In this document: piece after piece, positions 1 through 4,873 of the stretch
How the letters are laid out: the number at the start of each line of letters is the position of its first letter
How positions within the stretch are numbered: position 1 is the first letter of the stretch
DNA from: Pseudomonadota bacterium
Lineage (GTDB): Bacteria > Pseudomonadota > Alphaproteobacteria > Caulobacterales > Caulobacteraceae
NCBI GenBank assembly: GCA_023424215.1
Contig: JAFAEC010000111.1
Location: 1 to 5,005, forward strand
DNA length: 5,005 bases
Reading direction: 5' to 3'
Notes under the pieces: model-generated
Databases searched by the model: none
Seen by the model: only the letters and a program-made list of their open reading frames with translations
Told to the model about the DNA's origin: nothing
Program-made: the position numbers and the translations under genes

Positions 1-1
1 G

Positions 2-166
2 CGTGGACCGAGCCTGGCGTGGGCGACCTCCGGCGACGCCGGCCTGCGCCCGGCCATGGGCGCGGGCCCGGCCGCTCGCGCCGACCTGCGGCCCGTCGAC
101 GCCGTGCCCCTGTCGCCGGCCCTCGACTCCGACCGGTCCGGGGCGGTATCGCCCGGGCATGGCTGA
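2..166 (+). CDS. 3' end of an unidentified protein gene (5' end outside the window)
   Basis: An open frame enters from the left edge (first full codon at base 2) and ends at TGA 164-166, leaving 54 C-terminal residues. This frame looks coding: nearly 90% of third codon positions are G or C while second positions are mixed. The other two forward frames give Arg/Pro/Cys-rich translations typical of shadow reading. The visible tail is rich in Ala, Gly, Pro and Asp (for example LRPVDAVPLSPALDSD) and ends SPGHG. It shows no membrane segment or motif I recognise, so I assign no function. Its last 8 bases overlap the start of the phosphoribosyltransferase gene (ATGGCTGA), which suggests one transcript and coupled translation. 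The reading frame is fairly secure; the identity is unknown. Confidence 0.65.
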   Translation, partial: RGPSLAWATSGDAGLRPAMGAGPAARADLRPVDAVPLSPALDSDRSGAVSPGHG

Positions 167-692
167 CGCGCACCCCACGCCCACCGTCCTGCTGCCCGAG
201 GCCGAGGTCCGGCGCATCGTCGACGACCTCGCCGCCCGAATCGCCCCGGCCATCGACGACGACACGGTCGCCGCCGTCCTGCTCACCGGTGGCCTGTGGT
301 TCGCCGCCGACCTGACCCGTTCGCTGGCCCGGCTGGGTCGGCATGTGCGCTTCGACGCCCTGTGGCTGGCCTCCTACGGCGACGAACAGACCAGCCGCGG
401 CCGCATCGACGTCTACGCCGACTTCCAGCGCCCGGTCGAAGGTCGGCGAGTGCTGATCATCGACGACGTCTTCGACACCGGCCTGTCGCTGGCCGAGGCG
501 GTGCGCATCGCCAGGGGGAAGGGGGCCTCGGAGGTGCTGACCGTCGTCTTCGCCCGCAAGCCGTGGCCGAAGCCGCGCGCGCCGGAGCCCGACTTCGTCG
601 GCTGGGAGGCCCCGAACCGCTTCCTTGTCGGCTACGGGCTGGACCATGCCGGGGCGTTGAGGGGTCTGCCGGATGTGTGTGCGCTGGACTAG
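159..692 (+). CDS. hpt: hypoxanthine(-guanine) phosphoribosyltransferase
   Basis: This cytosolic type I phosphoribosyltransferase of 177 aa probably salvages hypoxanthine and/or guanine by condensing them with PRPP to give the nucleotide and pyrophosphate. The PRPP-binding loop is clear at residues 98-111 (VLIIDDVFDTGLSL, with the acidic pair D102-D103 and the DTG). An upstream loop LLTGGLWFAADL (41-52) matches the pyrophosphate-binding region, followed by the flexible-loop region SYGDEQTSRGRID (72-84). K134 and the C-terminal block DFVGWEAPNRFLVGYGLD (145-162) match the purine-binding end of hypoxanthine enzymes, which is why I prefer this over adenine or xanthine enzymes. The ATG at 159 is chosen because the in-frame extension back to base 3 is Arg/Pro-rich and lies over the upstream gene. 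No strong Shine-Dalgarno is visible, in keeping with coupling to the overlapping upstream gene. The length is normal for bacterial Hpt. It is convergent with lysA. The exact purine preference cannot be read from sequence. Confidence 0.88.
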   Translation: MADAHPTPTVLLPEAEVRRIVDDLAARIAPAIDDDTVAAVLLTGGLWFAADLTRSLARLGRHVRFDALWLASYGDEQTSRGRIDVYADFQRPVEGRRVLIIDDVFDTGLSLAEAVRIARGKGASEVLTVVFARKPWPKPRAPEPDFVGWEAPNRFLVGYGLDHAGALRGLPDVCALD

Positions 693-699
693 GACGAGG

Positions 700-741
700 T
701 TCTAGGTTCTAGGTTCTAGGGGCTGGGTTCCAGGTGCTAGG
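700..741 (+). repeat. six in-phase 7-bp tandem units (left array)
   Basis: Six consecutive heptamers without gaps read TTCTAGG (700), TTCTAGG (707), TTCTAGG (714), GGCTGGG (721), TTCCAGG (728) and TGCTAGG (735). The consensus is NNCTAGG, with variation mainly in the first two bases. The first four units form the left arm of the inverted repeat. The last two are an extra copy of the two outermost units of the opposite arm. A 7-bp period does not match the codon period, and the array starts after the hpt stop codon. Confidence 0.9.
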
Positions 742-797
742 CGCCCGGCGTCCTGCGGAAGCCCGCGCGATCGGAGATGCTTGCTAAGCGTCCCGGC

Positions 798-825
798 CCT
801 AGCCCCTAGAACCTAGCACCTGGAA
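798..825 (-). repeat. four in-phase 7-bp tandem units (right array, inverted)
   Basis: Read on the minus strand from 825 to 798, four gapless heptamers are TTCCAGG, TGCTAGG, TTCTAGG and GGCTAGG. They are of the same family as the left array and in inverted orientation. The array lies 5 bases beyond the lysA stop codon (831-833 on the plus strand), so it would be in the 3' end of the lysA transcript. Confidence 0.9.
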
Positions 826-830
826 CCTTC

Positions 831-2105
831 TCACAGCCACCCTGCCCGCGGCTCGCGCGCCCACACCTCCTCATAGGTCGGCCGCTTCCGCACGATCGCC
901 CACTCGCCGCCATTCACCAGCACCTCGGGGACCAGCGGCCGGCTGTTGTACTCGCTCGACAGCACCGCGCCGTAGGCGCCGGCGCTCATGAAGGCGACCA
1001 GGTCGCCCGCCTCCAGCGGCGGCAGCAGGCGGTCGCGGGCGAAGACGTCGGTGGATTCGCAGATCGGCCCGACGGGGTCGTAGAGGGCGGGCTCGCCGGG
1101 GCGTTCCACCACCGGGACGAGGTCGTGGAAGGCGTCGTAGAGGGCCGGGCGCATCAGGTCGTTCATGCCGGCGTCCAGCACGAGGAAGCGGCGGCCGTCG
1201 GCGCGCTGGTTGACCTGGATGACCCGGCTGACGAGCACGCCGGCGTTGGCCGCCAGCAGGCGGCCGGGCTCGAACGCGGCCTCGACGCCGAGGCTGTCCA
1301 GCGCGCGGGCGCACATGGCGACATAGGCGTCGATCGCCGGCGTCTCGGCCTGGCCGTGGTAGGGCACCCCCAGCCCACCGCCGAGATCGAGGCGCGAGAC
1401 CTCGAAGCCGCGTGCGCGCAGCTCCAGCGTCGTCTCCCGCAGCGTCCGGAACGCCGCCTCCATGGGGGCGAGGTCGAGGATCTGGCTGCCGATGTGGCAG
1501 GCCAGACCGACGGGCGTCACGTGCGGCGAGGCGGCGGCGCGGGCGTAGAGGTCGAAGGCTTCCTCGACCGGCACGCCGAACTTGTCGGTCGCCCCGCCGG
1601 TGGTGATGCGCGCGTGGCCGCCGGCGCCGATATCCGGATTTACGCGGATGGCGATCTCGGGCGCCGCGCCCTTGCCGGCGGCGACCGCGATCAGCCGTTC
1701 CAGCTCGGCGCCGCTCTCGACGTTGATCTGACGCACGCCCGCTGCGATGGCGAAGGCCAGCTCGGCGTCGGTCTTGCCGACGCCGGAGAAGATGATCCGG
1801 TCGGCCGGGACGCCTGCCGCCAGCGCGCGCCGGATCTCCCCCTCGGAGACGGTGTCGGCGCCGCAGCCGAGGCGGGCGAGAGTGGCCAGCACCGACAGGT
1901 TGGAGTTGGCCTTCACCGCGAAGGCGACCAGCGACGGGCCGAGCGCCGACCGGTGGGCGTCCAGCGCCTGCCGCAGTAGGCCATGGTGGCGGGTCAGGGT
2001 GGCGGAGGAATAGACGTAGACCGGCGTGCCGGCCCCGGCCGCGATGGATTCGAGCGGCACGTCTTCCGCGTGAAGGGCGCCGTCGATCCGCTGGAAATGA
2101 TGCAA
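831..2105 (-). CDS. lysA: diaminopimelate decarboxylase
   Basis: LysA decarboxylates meso-2,6-diaminopimelate to L-lysine, the last step of lysine synthesis, in the cytoplasm with pyridoxal phosphate. The 424 residues match the usual length (about 420). The PLP lysine is K65 in FAVKANSN. HIGSQ follows at 204-208, the glycine loop LGGGLGVPY at 241-249 that binds the cofactor phosphate, EPGR at 279-282, CESTD at 349-353 with the active-site cysteine contributed across the dimer, and AGAYG at 375-379. This order is that of the alanine-racemase-fold group IV decarboxylases. CESTD and the overall fit favour LysA over ornithine/arginine decarboxylases. The start is TTG (2105-2103), because an in-frame TGA lies only six codons upstream and the next candidate, GTG at codon 16, would cut into the conserved HAEDVPL segment. 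No Shine-Dalgarno precedes it. It is the last gene of the argH operon, so translation probably depends on coupling to the lipoprotein gene. Confidence 0.97.
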   Translation of the reverse strand: MHHFQRIDGALHAEDVPLESIAAGAGTPVYVYSSATLTRHHGLLRQALDAHRSALGPSLVAFAVKANSNLSVLATLARLGCGADTVSEGEIRRALAAGVPADRIIFSGVGKTDAELAFAIAAGVRQINVESGAELERLIAVAAGKGAAPEIAIRVNPDIGAGGHARITTGGATDKFGVPVEEAFDLYARAAASPHVTPVGLACHIGSQILDLAPMEAAFRTLRETTLELRARGFEVSRLDLGGGLGVPYHGQAETPAIDAYVAMCARALDSLGVEAAFEPGRLLAANAGVLVSRVIQVNQRADGRRFLVLDAGMNDLMRPALYDAFHDLVPVVERPGEPALYDPVGPICESTDVFARDRLLPPLEAGDLVAFMSAGAYGAVLSSEYNSRPLVPEVLVNGGEWAIVRKRPTYEEVWAREPRAGWL

Positions 2106-2120
2106 CTGGGAACCGTGGAT

Positions 2121-2357
2121 TCAGCCCGGGCTGTTGCCGGGACCGTCGAAGGGGGTCGAGCCGGGGCCGCCCTCGATGGGCAGCTGGCGGTTCGGGCGAT
2201 TGATGGTGGCCGGCTCGGGCAGGTTCTCCGCCTCGGCGCTGCGCATGCCGCGCTCGGTGCGTTTGGCCGGCGGCGCGTCAAGGTCGGCCATGCGGCCGCA
2301 GCCGGCGGCGGAGACGGCGATGAGGGCGGCGAGTCCCGCGACGGTCAGCTTCTTCAT
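2121..2357 (-). CDS. small lipoprotein between argH and lysA, LptM/YifL-like
   Basis: This gene encodes a 78-aa lipoprotein precursor. A short n-region (MKK) and a hydrophobic stretch (residues 4-18) lead to Ala-Ala-Gly-Cys with the lipidated Cys at residue 20. The lipobox is slightly weak because position -3 is Ala rather than Leu. The mature start CGRMADLDAPP resembles the CGLKGPLYFPP start of E. coli LptM (YifL), the small outer-membrane lipoprotein that helps the LPS translocon LptD/LptE mature. The remainder is low in structure, Pro/Gly/Asn-rich, ending GPGNSPG. E. coli yifL also lies in a lysine-pathway neighbourhood (next to dapF), which fits. The ATG at 2357 overlaps the argH stop as ATGA, and GAGGGG (complement of 2366-2371) sits 8 nt upstream as a ribosome binding site. 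The lipoprotein call is good. The LptM assignment is inference from one short motif plus position. Confidence 0.82.
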   Translation of the reverse strand: MKKLTVAGLAALIAVSAAGCGRMADLDAPPAKRTERGMRSAEAENLPEPATINRPNRQLPIEGGPGSTPFDGPGNSPG

Positions 2358-3799
2358 TCCGGTGTCCCCTCGGCCAGGCGGCCCTTCCAGTCGGCGATGC
2401 GCGCGCGGACCTGCTCCGGCGCGGTTCCCCCGAAGCTCGTCCGGCTGGCGACCGAGGCCTCGGGTGTAAGCACCTTGTACACCGCTTCCGTCACGCCGGA
2501 ATGCAGGGCCTGCAGTTCCGCCAGCGGCAGTTGCGCCAGGTCCACGCCGAGGGCCTCGGCCCGCTTCACGGCCGCCCCGGTGACATGGTGCGCCTGGCGG
2601 AAGGGCAGGTTCAGCTCGCGCACCAGCCAGTCGGCGAGGTCGGTGGCCGTCGAGAACCCGGCCCCGGCGGCGGCGGCCATGCGCGCCGTGTCGGGCCGCA
2701 GGGCGGCGACCATCGCCGTCATCGCGCCCAGCGCCAGCTCGAGCGCATCGAAGGCCTCGAACACCGGCGGCTTGTCCTCCTGCATGTCCTTCGAATAGGC
2801 CAGCGGCAGCCCCTTCATCACCGTCGACAGCGCCACCAGCGAACCCATGATCCGGCCGGTCTTGGCGCGGACCAACTCGGCTGCGTCGGGATTGCGCTTC
2901 TGCGGCATGATCGACGAGCCGGTGGTCAGGTCGTCGGGCAGGGTGGCGAAGCCGAACATCGGCGTCATCCAGACCACGATCTCTTCGGCCAGCCGCGACA
3001 GGTGGCCGGCGCAGATCGAGGCGGCGGCGAGGCTCTCGAGGGCGAAGTCGCGGTCCGAGACGGCGTCCAGGGAGTTGGCCATCGGCCGGTCGAAGCCCAG
3101 CTCCGCCGCCGTCATGTGCCGGTCGATCGGGAAGGGCGAACCCGCCAGGGCCGCGGCGCCGAGGGGATTCTCGTTCATCCGCGCCCGGGCGTCGGCGAAG
3201 CGGCCAGCGTCGCGACCGAACATCTCGACATAGGCCGTCAGATGGTGGCCCAGGGTCACCGGCTGGGCGGTCTGCAGGTGGGTGAAGCCGGGCATGAGGT
3301 CGGCGGCATGCTGCTCCGCCCGGGACAGCAGGGCGCGCTGCAGCCCCTGCAGCTGGTCGATCGACCGGTCGCAGGCGTCGCGCACCCAGAGACGGAAGTC
3401 GACAGCCACCTGGTCGTTGCGGCTGCGCGCCGTGTGCAGCCGCCCCGACGGCTCGCCGATCAGCTCGGCCAGCCGGGCCTCCACGTTCATGTGGATGTCC
3501 TCGAAGCGGTCGCGGAAGGGGAAGGTCCCGTCGCGCATTTCCGCCTCGATGGCGTCCAGCCCGCCGAGGATCGCCTCGGCGTCGGCGCCCGACACGATGT
3601 CCCGCGCCGCCAGCATGCGGCAGTGGGCCCGCGACCCGGCCAGATCCTGCGCCCACAGCCGCCGGTCCACCCCGATCGAGACGTTGATCGCCTGCATGAT
3701 TTCGGCCGGCTTCGACGAGAAGCGGCCGCCCCACATGTCTTGACCTTTGCCGGCCCCGGGGGCTTTGGTCGCGGTTTCCGGAGGCGTCGGGTCGGGCAT
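2354..3799 (-). CDS. argH: argininosuccinate lyase
   Basis: ArgH splits argininosuccinate into arginine and fumarate, the final step of arginine synthesis, as a cytosolic homotetramer. From the ATG at 3799 the protein has 481 residues. Key blocks are WGGRF (23-27), HTARSRNDQ (122-130), THLQTAQPV (173-181) with the conserved His, and the fumarase/aspartase-superfamily signature GSSIMPQKRNP (294-304), whose mobile loop carries the catalytic Ser. KDMQEDK (337-343) is also typical. The first 21 residues are a Pro/Thr-rich extension. The 460-aa form starting at ATG 3736, just before WGGRF, matches the usual length and has a better ribosome binding site, so the start is uncertain. I give the longer form because its extra codons look coding. 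It is first gene of the argH-lipoprotein-lysA operon and divergent from tlpA, sharing the bases CATG at 3797-3800 if the long start is used. Confidence 0.97.
   Translation of the reverse strand: MPDPTPPETATKAPGAGKGQDMWGGRFSSKPAEIMQAINVSIGVDRRLWAQDLAGSRAHCRMLAARDIVSGADAEAILGGLDAIEAEMRDGTFPFRDRFEDIHMNVEARLAELIGEPSGRLHTARSRNDQVAVDFRLWVRDACDRSIDQLQGLQRALLSRAEQHAADLMPGFTHLQTAQPVTLGHHLTAYVEMFGRDAGRFADARARMNENPLGAAALAGSPFPIDRHMTAAELGFDRPMANSLDAVSDRDFALESLAAASICAGHLSRLAEEIVVWMTPMFGFATLPDDLTTGSSIMPQKRNPDAAELVRAKTGRIMGSLVALSTVMKGLPLAYSKDMQEDKPPVFEAFDALELALGAMTAMVAALRPDTARMAAAAGAGFSTATDLADWLVRELNLPFRQAHHVTGAAVKRAEALGVDLAQLPLAELQALHSGVTEAVYKVLTPEASVASRTSFGGTAPEQVRARIADWKGRLAEGTPE
3744..3748 (-). promoter_or_regulatory. 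ribosome binding site favouring the short argH start (ATG 3736)
   Basis: On the minus strand AAAGG (complement of 3744-3748) lies 7 nt before the ATG at 3736-3734, which begins MWGGRF. This is a near-ideal distance. The longer start at 3799 has only a weak GAGA-type sequence upstream. If this site is the main one, argH would be 460 aa and a 61-bp gap would separate it from tlpA. Confidence 0.4.
3780..3784 (+). promoter_or_regulatory. ribosome binding site for tlpA
   Basis: GGAGG at 3780-3784 is a perfect core Shine-Dalgarno, 13 nt before the ATG at 3798. The spacing is longer than optimal, but there is no in-frame ATG or GTG closer to it. It supports the start at 3798 over the in-frame TTG at 3747. 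Confidence 0.5.
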
Positions 3800-4427
3800 G
3801 AAGATCTCTAGGGCGGTGATCGGCGCGATTGCGGGCGTGCTGCTGGTCGGCGCGATCGCCGGCGCCGCGCTGCTATACGCCAAACCCGGCCTGATCGACA
3901 AAGCCGCCGCCCCGGCTCCTGCCGCGAAAAGCGAACTGGCCCGCTTCGCCGTCGGCTCCATCGCCCGGCTGGAGACGCCGGCCGCGCTGGAGACGGCCCC
4001 CGCCTATGTGTTCAGGGCCCGCGACGGCACCGAGGTCAGCCTCGCCGACTTCCGCGGCAAGGTGGTGGTGGTCAACCTCTGGGCCATGTGGTGCGCCCCG
4101 TGCCGCACCGAAATGCCGACGCTGGCGCGGCTGGCCGAAGCCTATCAGGGGACGGACCTGGTGGTGCTGCCGATCAACGTCGACGCCACGCCGGACGCCA
4201 TCGCCGACGCGAAGAGCTTCATCGACGTGCACGAACCCCTGCCGCTGTACAGCGACCCGAAATTCCAGCTGCCGTTCGAGCTGCCGGGCAAGGGCAAGAT
4301 GCCCCAGACCGTGCTGCTGGACCGTCAGGGCCGCATCCGCGCCCACTTCTCGGGCGAGGCCGACTGGGCCAGCGCCGAGGCGCGGGCCCTGATGGACGCC
4401 CTGCTGGCGGAGCCGACGGCGGCCTAG
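3798..4427 (+). CDS. tlpA: TlpA-like membrane-anchored thiol:disulfide oxidoreductase
   Basis: This 209-aa protein has an uncleaved signal-anchor (hydrophobic residues about 6-28), a linker rich in Ala/Pro, and a periplasmic thioredoxin-fold domain from about 65. The active site is WCAPC (98-102, redox Cys 99 and 102) after VVVNLWAMW, as in the TlpA/ResA/CcmG group. The cis-proline loop is KMPQT with P169, followed by VLLDRQGRI. Such proteins reduce disulfides in the periplasm, typically for cytochrome c maturation or copper delivery to cytochrome oxidase. The exact client cannot be told from sequence, and no ccm genes are visible here. The ATG at 3798 is chosen because MKIS directly precedes the anchor. 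The upstream TTG at 3747 would add 17 residues unlike a signal n-region. The gene is divergent from argH and convergent with the lipoprotein gene at 4424, with overlaps of 2 and 4 bases. Confidence 0.93.
   Translation: MKISRAVIGAIAGVLLVGAIAGAALLYAKPGLIDKAAAPAPAAKSELARFAVGSIARLETPAALETAPAYVFRARDGTEVSLADFRGKVVVVNLWAMWCAPCRTEMPTLARLAEAYQGTDLVVLPINVDATPDAIADAKSFIDVHEPLPLYSDPKFQLPFELPGKGKMPQTVLLDRQGRIRAHFSGEADWASAEARALMDALLAEPTAA
3872..3901 (-). promoter_or_regulatory. possible promoter of the argH-lipoprotein-lysA operon, inside tlpA
   Basis: On the minus strand TTGTCG (complement of 3896-3901) and TATAGC (complement of 3872-3877) are 18 bp apart. Each matches the sigma-70-type consensus at 4 of 6 positions. 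Transcription would begin about 66 nt before ATG 3799. TATA-containing hexamers are scarce in DNA this GC-rich. The -10 overlaps a rare Leu codon CTA in tlpA. The -35 match is modest and no test is possible here. Confidence 0.3.
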
Positions 4428-4714
4428 TTGCCGCGTTCGTCGGTGGCCGTTTCGGCCTTCTGCTCGTCGGCCTTCTCGGCCAGCCGGTCGGTGCCTTCGT
4501 CGATCTCCTGGGCGACCTCGCCGGCGCCGGCGGCGATGGCGGAGCCGACCTGGGCCGCCTCTTCCTTCAACGAGGCCGCGGCCTCCCCGGTGGCGTCTCC
4601 GGCGTCGGCCGCGGCTTCGTTGGCGTCGGCCTGGGCGTCGTCCTGCTCGGCCTCGGTGCAGGCGGCGGCGCCGAGCGCCAGGGCGGCGACGGCGGCGAGA
4701 GCGATGGTGCGCAT
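4424..4714 (-). CDS. small Ala-rich acidic lipoprotein, function unknown
   Basis: This gene encodes a 96-aa precursor. The signal is MRT followed by an Ala/Leu core (residues 4-18) and Cys 19, with Ala-Ala-Ala before the Cys; the lipobox is weak at -3, but the overall layout is that of a lipoprotein. The mature part begins CTEAEQDD, is rich in Ala, Glu and Asp, and from about 43 to 90 looks like one long amphipathic helix with Lys/Glu patterning (SLKEEAAQVG, DRLAEKADEQ). This suggests a helical surface, coiled-coil or membrane-associating tail. There is no second Cys, no enzyme motif, and no family I recognise. The minus-strand sequence AAGGGGGA about 6 nt before the ATG is a usable ribosome binding site. 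Its TAG stop is interlocked with the TAG of tlpA. A divergent lipoprotein gene starts 160 bp upstream at 4874. In the 159-bp gap I see only short GC palindromes and no clear promoter. Confidence 0.8.
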   Translation of the reverse strand: MRTIALAAVAALALGAAACTEAEQDDAQADANEAAADAGDATGEAAASLKEEAAQVGSAIAAGAGEVAQEIDEGTDRLAEKADEQKAETATDERGN

Positions 4715-4873
4715 GGGAAGTCCCCCTTCGGCGTTGAACCTTGGCGGTTAACGCCCGCGCGCCGGGAGGGTTGCGACGGCCGCGCGCGACCACCCCGCCG
4801 TGACGTCCGGGGTTTCGCTTCGCGCCGCCGCGGGCCAAGGTGCGCGCGCTTCCCCGATCCCTGCGAGACCTTC

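Larger units (their letters stand above)
697..828. repeat. long interrupted inverted repeat made of 7-bp CTAGG units, between convergent genes
   Basis: The arms 697-727 and 798-828 are reverse complements at 28 of 31 positions. The mismatches are 703/822, 708/817 and 725/800. In RNA of the + sense, the first and last of these would be G-U pairs, so only one true mismatch remains. The arms enclose a 70-nt spacer (728-797) that itself begins with two more heptamers. The element fills nearly the whole gap between the stop codons of hpt (692) and lysA (831). A transcript from either side could fold it into a long hairpin, so a two-way terminator or RNA-end stabiliser is plausible. However, no T-run follows either arm as in a classic intrinsic terminator. 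A dispersed REP-like or MITE-like intergenic repeat is the main alternative. I saw no transposase or target-site duplication. Confidence 0.85.

Noticed and set aside
141..154. Small hairpin GGGCG-GTAT-CGCCC just before the hpt ATG
   Set aside because: It has only 5 bp in very GC-rich coding DNA, so chance is likely, although it could slow initiation.
3..158. N-terminal extension of hpt back to the window start
   Set aside because: The extension is Arg/Pro/Cys-rich and its third and second positions fit the shifted frame of the upstream gene. Hpt proteins of about 177 aa are normal.
779..789. GCTT-GCT-AAGC mini-hairpin within the spacer of the heptamer element
   Set aside because: A four-base stem with a three-base loop is too weak to support a claim.
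697..828. CRISPR array or insertion sequence as explanation for the repeats
   Set aside because: The units are 7 bp with no spacers between them, there are no cas genes, and no transposase or flanking target duplication is visible.
1125..1979. 284-aa open frame on the + strand opposite lysA
   Set aside because: It is a shadow of lysA in GC-rich DNA. It has no recognisable domain, while the minus frame carries all LysA motifs.
2121..3734. 537-aa minus-strand frame running from argH into the lipoprotein
   Set aside because: Only its last 78 codons (the lipoprotein from ATG 2357) are real. The rest is an out-of-frame, Arg/Gly-rich reading of argH.
3747..3797. Upstream TTG start for tlpA adding 17 residues
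   Set aside because: It would place a Gly/Val-rich stretch before the signal anchor and lies upstream of the GGAGG. ATG 3798 gives a normal MKIS n-region.
2501..3811. 436-aa open frame on the + strand opposite argH
   Set aside because: It is His/Arg/Gln/Gly-rich mirror sequence of argH with no motif. High GC removes stop codons from the antisense frame.
4734..4752. Possible CtrA-type box (TTGA ... GTTAAC) upstream of the lipoprotein gene
   Set aside because: The spacing between the half-sites is 10 rather than 7 and the first half is imperfect. A single GTTAAC is not enough.
3873..4838. 321-aa minus-strand frame opposite tlpA
   Set aside because: It is low-complexity Arg/Gly-rich sequence, and the plus strand holds a clear TlpA. 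It also clashes with the lipoprotein frame.
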